Shown one piece after another: positions 59,185-64,000 of a DNA stretch of 64,000 nt. This DNA comes from Dinoroseobacter sp049800775 (GTDB lineage Bacteria > Pseudomonadota > Alphaproteobacteria > Rhodobacterales > Rhodobacteraceae). The notes under the pieces were generated by a model. It saw nothing but the letters and a program-made list of their open reading frames with translations. It was not told where the DNA came from and ran no database searches. Position numbers and translations under genes: made by a program. How positions within the stretch are numbered: position 1 is the first letter of the stretch; each line of letters opens with the position of its first letter. The stretch lies in contig NZ_JBNAFR010000003.1 in assembly GCF_049800775.1 (NCBI RefSeq), positions 372,001-436,000 on the forward strand. The letters are read 5' to 3'.

Positions 59185-60033
59185 CTATTGCGCCTGGTTC
59201 TGGGCCTGGCTCTGGCTCTGCGCCTGCCCGGTGCGCTGGGCCTGGACCTGCAGCGCGACGGACAGCTTTTCGGTCCCGTCACCGAACCGCATACCCGAAA
59301 CGGGTGCGGCATCGGCATAATCGAGACCTGTCGCCACCCGGACATAGCGCGCATCGGGGCAGATCTCGTTGGACACATCGAAGCCGATCCAGCCGATCCC
59401 GTCCACATGGACCTCGGCCCAGGCATGAGTGGCGTCCTGCTCAACCCGGTCTTCCATCATCAGATAGCCCGAGACATAGCGCGCGGGCATCCCCAGGGCG
59501 CGGGCCGCGGTGACAAAGACATGGGCATGGTCCTGACAGACCCCCTTGCCGGCCGCGATCACCTCTTCGACCGTGCTGCCGGCATGGGTCTCGCCGGGCT
59601 GATAGGTGACCGCCTGCCCGATATGGGCCGAGAGCGCATGCATCTGGTCCAAGGGCGTGCCCTGGCCCTCGAACTCCCGCAGCAGCTTGCGCAGTCCCGG
59701 CCCCTCCTTGGTCAGGGGGGTGGGGCGCTGGAACATCCAGAGCGGCATGTAGCCCGAATGCCTGCCGGTCACCCCGTTGGTATCGGTCACATCCACCTCG
59801 CCCTCGCAGTGGATCGTGACCTGCGTGACGTCCTGATCAAAGCTGATCAGATGGGTCTCGTTCATATGCGCGTCTTCATAGACAACCTGGGATTGGGCGC
59901 CTTCCAGCGACATGGTCCAGTTCAGCACTTTCTGCGTGTCGCGGGATTTCGGCGTCAGGCGCACCTGCTGCAGGCCATAGGCCACCGGCGTGTCATAGGT
60001 ATAGGTCGTCCGGTGGGTGATCTTCAAAAGCAT
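59185..60033 (-). CDS. transglutaminase-like cysteine protease of the Anbu operon
   Basis: 282-aa cytosolic protein. N-terminal Bact_transglu_N domain (MLLKITHRTTYTYDTPVAYGLQQVRLTP) and the transglutaminase core with C166 (GKGVCQDHAHVFVTAARALG), H203 (THAWAEVHV) and D219 (WIGFDVSN). The last ~30 residues are a Gln/Ala-rich tail (QAQRTGQAQSQSQAQNQAQ) of unusual composition. Starts 4 bases after the alpha-E stop. Members of this family cleave or cross-link peptides; substrate unknown. Confidence 0.9.
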   Translation of the reverse strand: MLLKITHRTTYTYDTPVAYGLQQVRLTPKSRDTQKVLNWTMSLEGAQSQVVYEDAHMNETHLISFDQDVTQVTIHCEGEVDVTDTNGVTGRHSGYMPLWMFQRPTPLTKEGPGLRKLLREFEGQGTPLDQMHALSAHIGQAVTYQPGETHAGSTVEEVIAAGKGVCQDHAHVFVTAARALGMPARYVSGYLMMEDRVEQDATHAWAEVHVDGIGWIGFDVSNEICPDARYVRVATGLDYADAAPVSGMRFGDGTEKLSVALQVQAQRTGQAQSQSQAQNQAQ

Positions 60034-60037
60034 GAGT

Positions 60038-60979
60038 TTATCCGTAAAAGCGGTAGTCCTGCTCGATCTGTTGACCGAGCATCGCATTGAAGCGCAGGAA
60101 GTCCTGGAGGAATTCGTGCAGCCCTCCCTCGAAGATGATGTCGACCGTGCTCGCCTTGATCCGCGCACAGACCGCGTCGGCGGTGTCGTGACAGGCATGG
60201 CGGTCGCCGTAATCGGTCTCGAGATAGCCGAGATTGTCCCGCAGCTTGCTATAGCAGAAGGCCAGTGACCGCGGCATCCGCTTGTCGAGCATGAGGAACT
60301 CGGCGATGTCCACGGGGCTGCCATCGGGGCCGTATTCATGCCGGAAGGCACCCTCGCCCGATACCGAGCGCAGGATCGTCTCCCATTGGACATTGTCGAG
60401 CGAGCTGCCCACGAAATTCGCTGAAGGCAGCAGGACATAGTATTTCACATCGAGGATCCGCGCGGTGTTGTCCGCCCGTTCCAGAAAGGTGCCGATTCGC
60501 GCGAAGTCATAGATGTCATTGCGCATCATCGTGCCGTGCAGCGCGCCGCGCACGAAGGCGCTGCGCTGGCGGATCGTGCCGAGCACATCGGGCAGATCGC
60601 GGGCCGGGACCTTGCGCGCGAGCAGTTTCTTGAGCGTCAGGTAACACTCGTTGACCGCCTCCCAGACCTCGCGCGTGAGCGCGGTGCGCACCATGCGGGC
60701 ATTGTCCCGCGCGGCCGAGATCACCGACAGCACGCTCGACGGGTTGTCCTTGTCGCGCAGCAGGAAATCGATGGCATTCGAGCCCTCGAACTCCTCGTAT
60801 TTCTCAAGATAGGCGTCCCGCGCCCCTGCCGTGGCGAGGATCGAGGCCCATTCGTTTTCCGCCGCACCCGAGCGCGTCAGGGCGATCCGGTGCCCGGCAT
60901 CCACCAGCCGCGCGATGTTTTCCGAGCGTTCGAGATAGCGAAACATCCAGAACAGCCCGCCTGCCGTTTTTCCCAGCAT
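60038..60979 (-). CDS. alpha-E domain protein (DUF403)
   Basis: 313-aa all-helical protein. Starts MLGKTAGGLFWMFRYLERSENIARLVDAGHRIAL, the alpha-E opening, with FARIGTFLERADNTARILDVKYYVLLPSA in the middle. No catalytic residues are known; it always accompanies ATP-grasp and transglutaminase proteins. Good GGAGGAG ribosome site; starts 4 bases after the ATP-grasp stop. Confidence 0.92.
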   Translation of the reverse strand: MLGKTAGGLFWMFRYLERSENIARLVDAGHRIALTRSGAAENEWASILATAGARDAYLEKYEEFEGSNAIDFLLRDKDNPSSVLSVISAARDNARMVRTALTREVWEAVNECYLTLKKLLARKVPARDLPDVLGTIRQRSAFVRGALHGTMMRNDIYDFARIGTFLERADNTARILDVKYYVLLPSANFVGSSLDNVQWETILRSVSGEGAFRHEYGPDGSPVDIAEFLMLDKRMPRSLAFCYSKLRDNLGYLETDYGDRHACHDTADAVCARIKASTVDIIFEGGLHEFLQDFLRFNAMLGQQIEQDYRFYG

Positions 60980-60983
60980 GGCC

Positions 60984-62411
60984 TTACTCCTCCAGCACCC
61001 AGGTGTCCTTGGTGCCGCCTCCCTGACTGGAATTGACGACCAGCGACCCTTTCTGCAGGGCCACGCGGGTTAGCCCGCCCGGCGTGATATGCACTTTCTT
61101 GGGCGAAACGAGCACGAAGGGCCGCAGATCCACATGGCGCGGCGCGAGCCCGGATTTGGCAAAGATCGGCACCGTGGACAGGCTCAGCGTGGGCTGCGCG
61201 ATATAGTTGTCCGGGCGCGCCTTGAGCTTGTCGCGGAAGGCGGCGATCTCTTTCTTGCTGGCCGCGGGACCCACGAGCATGCCGTAGCCGCCCGACCCGT
61301 GGACTTCCTTGACCACCAGATCCGCGAGATTGTCGAGCACATAGGACAGCGCCTCGGGCTCGTTGCAGCGATGGGTGGGCACGTTCTTCAGGATGGCCTT
61401 CTCGCCGGTATAGAACTCGACGATTTCGGGCATGTAGGAATAGATCGCCTTGTCGTCGGCAATCCCGGTGCCCGGGGCATTGGCGATGGTGATGCCACCC
61501 GCCCGGTAGACATCCATGATCCCCGGCACGCCCAGCAGGCTATCTGGGTTGAAGTTCAGCGGGTCGAGGAAATCGTCATCCACCCGGCGGTAGAGCACAT
61601 CGATCGGCGTATAGCCCTGCGTGGTCCGCATGGCCACGCGCCCATCCACCACCTTGAGGTCATGGCCCTCCACCAGCTCCGCGCCCATCTTGTCGGCGAG
61701 AAACGCGTGTTCGTAATAGGCCGAGTTGTGGATCCCCGGGGTCAGCACGCCCACCACCGGACGCCCCGTGCAGGCCGGGGGCATGCAATCGCTCAGTGAA
61801 CGGCGCAGGTTCTGGGGGTATTCCGAGACCGAGCGGACGGAGTTCCGGGCAAAGAGCTCCGGGAACATCTGCAGCATCGTCTCGCGGTTTTCGAGCATGT
61901 AGGAGACGCCCGAGGGCGTGCGGGCATTGTCCTCGAGGACGTAGAACTCATCCTCGCCGGTCCGAACGAGGTCGATGCCGACGATATGGGTGTAGACATT
62001 GCCCGGTGGAGTCATGCCGATCATTTGCGGCAGGAAGGCTTCGTTCCGGGCGATCATCTCGGCGGGGACGCGGCCTGCGCGGATGATCTCCTGCCGGTGA
62101 TAGATGTCATAGAGAAAGGCGTTGATCGCCCGCACCCGCTGTTCGATGCCCTTAGCCAGCCGGGACCACTCGCGGGCCGAAATGATGCGCGGAACAATAT
62201 CGAAGGGGATGAGCCGTTCGGCGGCCTCTTCGCGCCCATAGACGTTGAAGGTGATGCCCGTCAGGCGAAAGACGTCCTCGGCCTCGCGGGCCTTCTTGCG
62301 TAATCGCGCCGGGTCTTCGCTCCCGAACCAGCTGTCAAAATCTGAGTAGGGCGCGCGCACATGGCCGTCGCCCAGACCGGTCATTTCGTCAAAGGGCTTT
62401 GTAACTGTCAT
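60984..62411 (-). CDS. circularly permuted type 2 ATP-grasp protein (DUF404/DUF407)
   Basis: 475-aa ATP-grasp ligase-like enzyme. GDGHVRAPYSDFDSWF at the start, IVGIDLVRTGEDEFYVLEDNARTPSGVSYMLENR, VYRAGGITIANAPGTGIADDKAIYSYMPEIVEFYTGE and VVKEVHGSGGYGMLVGP show the permuted ATP-binding fold. Such enzymes join a carboxylate to an amine; with transglutaminase and Anbu they may make and trim a peptide-like product. First gene of the operon. Confidence 0.92.
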   Translation of the reverse strand: MTVTKPFDEMTGLGDGHVRAPYSDFDSWFGSEDPARLRKKAREAEDVFRLTGITFNVYGREEAAERLIPFDIVPRIISAREWSRLAKGIEQRVRAINAFLYDIYHRQEIIRAGRVPAEMIARNEAFLPQMIGMTPPGNVYTHIVGIDLVRTGEDEFYVLEDNARTPSGVSYMLENRETMLQMFPELFARNSVRSVSEYPQNLRRSLSDCMPPACTGRPVVGVLTPGIHNSAYYEHAFLADKMGAELVEGHDLKVVDGRVAMRTTQGYTPIDVLYRRVDDDFLDPLNFNPDSLLGVPGIMDVYRAGGITIANAPGTGIADDKAIYSYMPEIVEFYTGEKAILKNVPTHRCNEPEALSYVLDNLADLVVKEVHGSGGYGMLVGPAASKKEIAAFRDKLKARPDNYIAQPTLSLSTVPIFAKSGLAPRHVDLRPFVLVSPKKVHITPGGLTRVALQKGSLVVNSSQGGGTKDTWVLEE

Positions 62412-62453
62412 AAAAGTGAGGCTAACCTATTCCGTCTAACCTGCAATAGCCCT

Positions 62454-62469
62454 GTTAACGGGTGTTAAC
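62454..62469. repeat. paired GTTAAC repeats upstream of the ATP-grasp/Anbu operon
   Basis: GTTAAC at 62454-62459 and again at 62464-62469, 10 bases apart (one helical turn), about 45-60 bases upstream of the leftward ATP-grasp start. The 6-base gap between the TTAA cores is one short of a CtrA site. Confidence 0.35.
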
Positions 62470-62514
62470 TGCCGGGAGGCTCCGCTCGCTGCGGTGCCCG
62501 GAAAGCGGGCAGTT
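62467..62514. repeat. nested inverted repeats (cruciform-prone) before the glycosyltransferase gene
   Basis: Three nested stems: AACTGCC (62467-62473) with GGCAGTT (62508-62514), CCGGG (62472-62476) with CCCGG (62497-62501), and CCGC (62482-62485) with GCGG (62491-62494). Together they give a 48-base structure. No T-run follows on either strand. Confidence 0.45.
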
Positions 62515-62577
62515 CATGTCTGGCCCCCGCAGGCTCCGGCGGTTTGCAATGGCGGTGCCGGTGACCTAGGAGGGGGT

Positions 62578-63627
62578 ATGTCCAGCACGCCCCGCCTTGC
62601 CGATCTTGATGTCATCGCGCCGAACCTCAAACGGCGGCTGTCGGGGGTCACCTCGACGATCATCCGTCTGGTGCCCTTGCAGGCGCGCGAGATCGGGATC
62701 GCGGCCACGGGGCCGGGCCTGCCGGAGCACGTGCCCCACGTGCCGCTGACAGCGCTCTTTGCCCTGCCGCGGGATCGCTGGCGGGTCTGGCATGCCCGGC
62801 GCAATACCGAGATGCTGCTGGGTCTCGTGCTGCGCCACGTGTTTCGACGCAAGCTGCGGCTCCTCTTCACGACGGCCTCGCAGCGCGCCCATTCCGGCTA
62901 CACCAAATGGCTGATCCGGCAGATGGACCATGTGGTGGCGGTGTCGCAGAAATCCGCGGCTTATCTGGAACGTGAGGCGACGGTGATCCTGCATGGCATC
63001 AACCTGCAGGAGTTCACGCCGCCCGAGGACAAGGCCGCCCTGCGTCGCGCGCTCGGGATGGATCCCGACGCGGTTCTGATCGGCTGTATCGGGCGGATCC
63101 GCGCGCAGAAGGGCACGGATGTCTTCGTGGACGCTATGCTGGCGCTTCTGCCGGATCGGCCCGAGGCACAAGCCATCGTTCTGGGGCGGGCCACCGAGAA
63201 ACACGTCTCTTTCCTCGCCGATCTGAAGGCGCGGATCGCGGCGGCAGGCCTGTCAGATCGCATTCATTTCCCCGACGAGGTGCCTCCAGACCAGGTCGCC
63301 AGGTGGTATCAAGCGCTCGACCTCTTCGTGGCACCCCAAAGGTGGGAGGGGTTCGGCCTCACCCCGATCGAGGCGATGGCCTGCGCCGTGCCCGTGGTGG
63401 CCACGGATGTGGGGGCGTTCTCCGAACTGCTCGATCCGCCGGATGTGGGAATTCTGGTGCCGCGAGATGATCTCGCGGCCCTCACAGCGGCCACGGCAGA
63501 GATGCTGTCCCGGGATCTCGCAGCCGAAGGGGCCGCCGGCCGCGCCCGGGTCGAAGCGGCCTTCAGTATCGAACGCGAGGCCAAGGCCCTGATCGCGGTC
63601 TACCGGGATTTGCTCGCCCGCGCGTGA
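62578..63627 (+). CDS. family 4 glycosyltransferase
   Basis: 349-aa GT-B glycosyltransferase. N-terminal half with TTASQRAHSGYTKWLIRQMDHVVAVSQKSAAYL; C-terminal donor domain with IGCIGRIRAQKGTDVFVDAM and the E-x7-E signature EGFGLTPIEAMACAVPVVAT. Fits LPS-core mannosyltransferases of the LpcC/LpsB kind. No membrane segment. Strong AGGAGGGGG ribosome site; start at 62578 chosen for it. Unrelated to the Anbu operon upstream. Confidence 0.85.
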   Translation: MSSTPRLADLDVIAPNLKRRLSGVTSTIIRLVPLQAREIGIAATGPGLPEHVPHVPLTALFALPRDRWRVWHARRNTEMLLGLVLRHVFRRKLRLLFTTASQRAHSGYTKWLIRQMDHVVAVSQKSAAYLEREATVILHGINLQEFTPPEDKAALRRALGMDPDAVLIGCIGRIRAQKGTDVFVDAMLALLPDRPEAQAIVLGRATEKHVSFLADLKARIAAAGLSDRIHFPDEVPPDQVARWYQALDLFVAPQRWEGFGLTPIEAMACAVPVVATDVGAFSELLDPPDVGILVPRDDLAALTAATAEMLSRDLAAEGAAGRARVEAAFSIEREAKALIAVYRDLLARA

Positions 63628-63702
63628 GCTGCGACTTTGCCCCCCTTTCCCATCGCGTTCCCTTGGGATAGAGAGCGCGCTGACACCCAAAGGAGACCCA
63701 AA

Positions 63703-64000
63703 ATGGGCTATAAAGTCGTCGTCGTTGGGGCCACGGGCAATGTGGGCCGCGAAATGCTGAACATCCTGGCCGAGCGCCAGTTCCCGGTGGACGAGATTGC
63801 CGTTCTGGCATCCCGCCGTTCCCTGGGGACGGAGGTGAGCTTTGGCGACACAACTTTGAAGACCCAGGATCTCGCCACGTTCGATTTCACCGGCTGGGAC
63901 ATGGCGCTCTTTGCCGTGGGGTCTGCGGCGACCAAGGACTATGCGCCCAAGGCCGCGGCGGTAGGCTGTGTCGTGATCGATAACAGCTCGCTCTATCGCT
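63703..64000 (+). CDS. asd: aspartate-semialdehyde dehydrogenase, N-terminal part (3' truncated by window edge)
   Basis: First 99 residues of the NADP-dependent enzyme that reduces aspartyl phosphate to aspartate semialdehyde for lysine, threonine and methionine. Seen: the nucleotide motif VVVVGATGNVGREML, the ASRRSLGTEV loop, ALFAVGSAATKDYAPKAAAVGCVVIDNSS. Ribosome site AAAGGAGA ahead of the ATG. The active-site Cys lies beyond the window. Confidence 0.94.
   Translation, partial: MGYKVVVVGATGNVGREMLNILAERQFPVDEIAVLASRRSLGTEVSFGDTTLKTQDLATFDFTGWDMALFAVGSAATKDYAPKAAAVGCVVIDNSSLYR

Noticed and set aside
62454..62469. CtrA site upstream of the Anbu operon
   Set aside because: The two TTAA cores are 6 bases apart, not 7; kept only as a repeat.
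1..64000. Prophage, gene transfer agent, insertion sequence, integron or CRISPR array
   Set aside because: No integrase, transposase, capsid or Cas-like translation was seen, and no regular direct repeats with unique spacers.

Overview
This 64-kb stretch of a high-GC alphaproteobacterial chromosome most likely comes from the Rhodobacteraceae (Roseobacter group). The clues are a petABC bc1 operon with a Tat-targeted Rieske protein, an FDH3-type formate dehydrogenase with DUF3305/DUF3306/TorD partners, a roseobacter-style flagellar cluster with CtrA-like sites, a VPLPA-CTERM protein, a CtrA/FNR/PpsR-like regulatory vocabulary, and a BciB-type vinyl reductase gene that suggests an aerobic anoxygenic phototroph. 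I see no rRNA, tRNA, insertion sequence, prophage or CRISPR array. Genes are tightly packed with many 4-bp ATGA overlaps.

Layout. 1-6.3 kb: 3' end of dxs, an FkbM methyltransferase and family-2 glycosyltransferase pair, an SDR epimerase, a VOC protein behind a 25-bp palindromic operator, AMP nucleosidase and a VPLPA-CTERM protein. 6.6-11.1 kb: HU, an EamA transporter, then a leftward molybdenum-cofactor/formate dehydrogenase maturation operon fdhD-mobA-(mobB::moeA). 11.2-16.2 kb: a secreted ExeM/NucH-type nuclease with a perfect CtrA box upstream, a pentapeptide protein, a small membrane protein and a GST. 16.4-20.4 kb: petABC and aroC. 20.4-37 kb: a large formate dehydrogenase island. Its rightward arm carries a four-cluster ferredoxin-like protein and, further on, DUF6494-mrp-biotin/lipoate ligase (DUF4444)-DUF6505. 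Its leftward arm carries DUF3305-DUF3306-torD-TAT peptide-fdhA-fdhB, then (after a terminator and two unrelated genes) the cytochrome b subunit, a WD40-cytochrome c fusion and an unlisted 41-aa membrane peptide. A TupA-like/cytochrome c fusion also sits inside the island.

37-40.2 kb: a Crp/Fnr regulator with an FNR box placed for class II activation, a CaiB/BaiF CoA-transferase, and a BciB-type reductase preceded by two PpsR-like boxes. 40.2-58.3 kb: flagellar export apparatus, MS ring, rod, stator and L-ring assembly genes in four blocks (fliP-N-H-F leftward; fliL-x-motE-motA-y-flhA-fliR-flhB-fliJ-like rightward; fliL2-flgH-A-G-F-fliQ-E-flgC-B leftward; fliI rightward). Both divergent junctions carry CtrA-like motifs. 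A 618-aa periplasmic protein between motA and flhA is the main unknown there. 58.3-62.4 kb: the four-gene Anbu operon (proteasome-like protease, transglutaminase-like protease, alpha-E protein, circularly permuted ATP-grasp). 62.5-64 kb: a family-4 glycosyltransferase and the 5' end of asd.

Functionally, the Moco genes at 8-11 kb should serve the formate dehydrogenase at 20-36 kb. Formate electrons would enter the quinone pool through the cytochrome b subunit and then reach the bc1 complex encoded next door, or bypass it through the unusual c-type cytochromes. All functions are assigned by reading the translated sequence; no database search was run.
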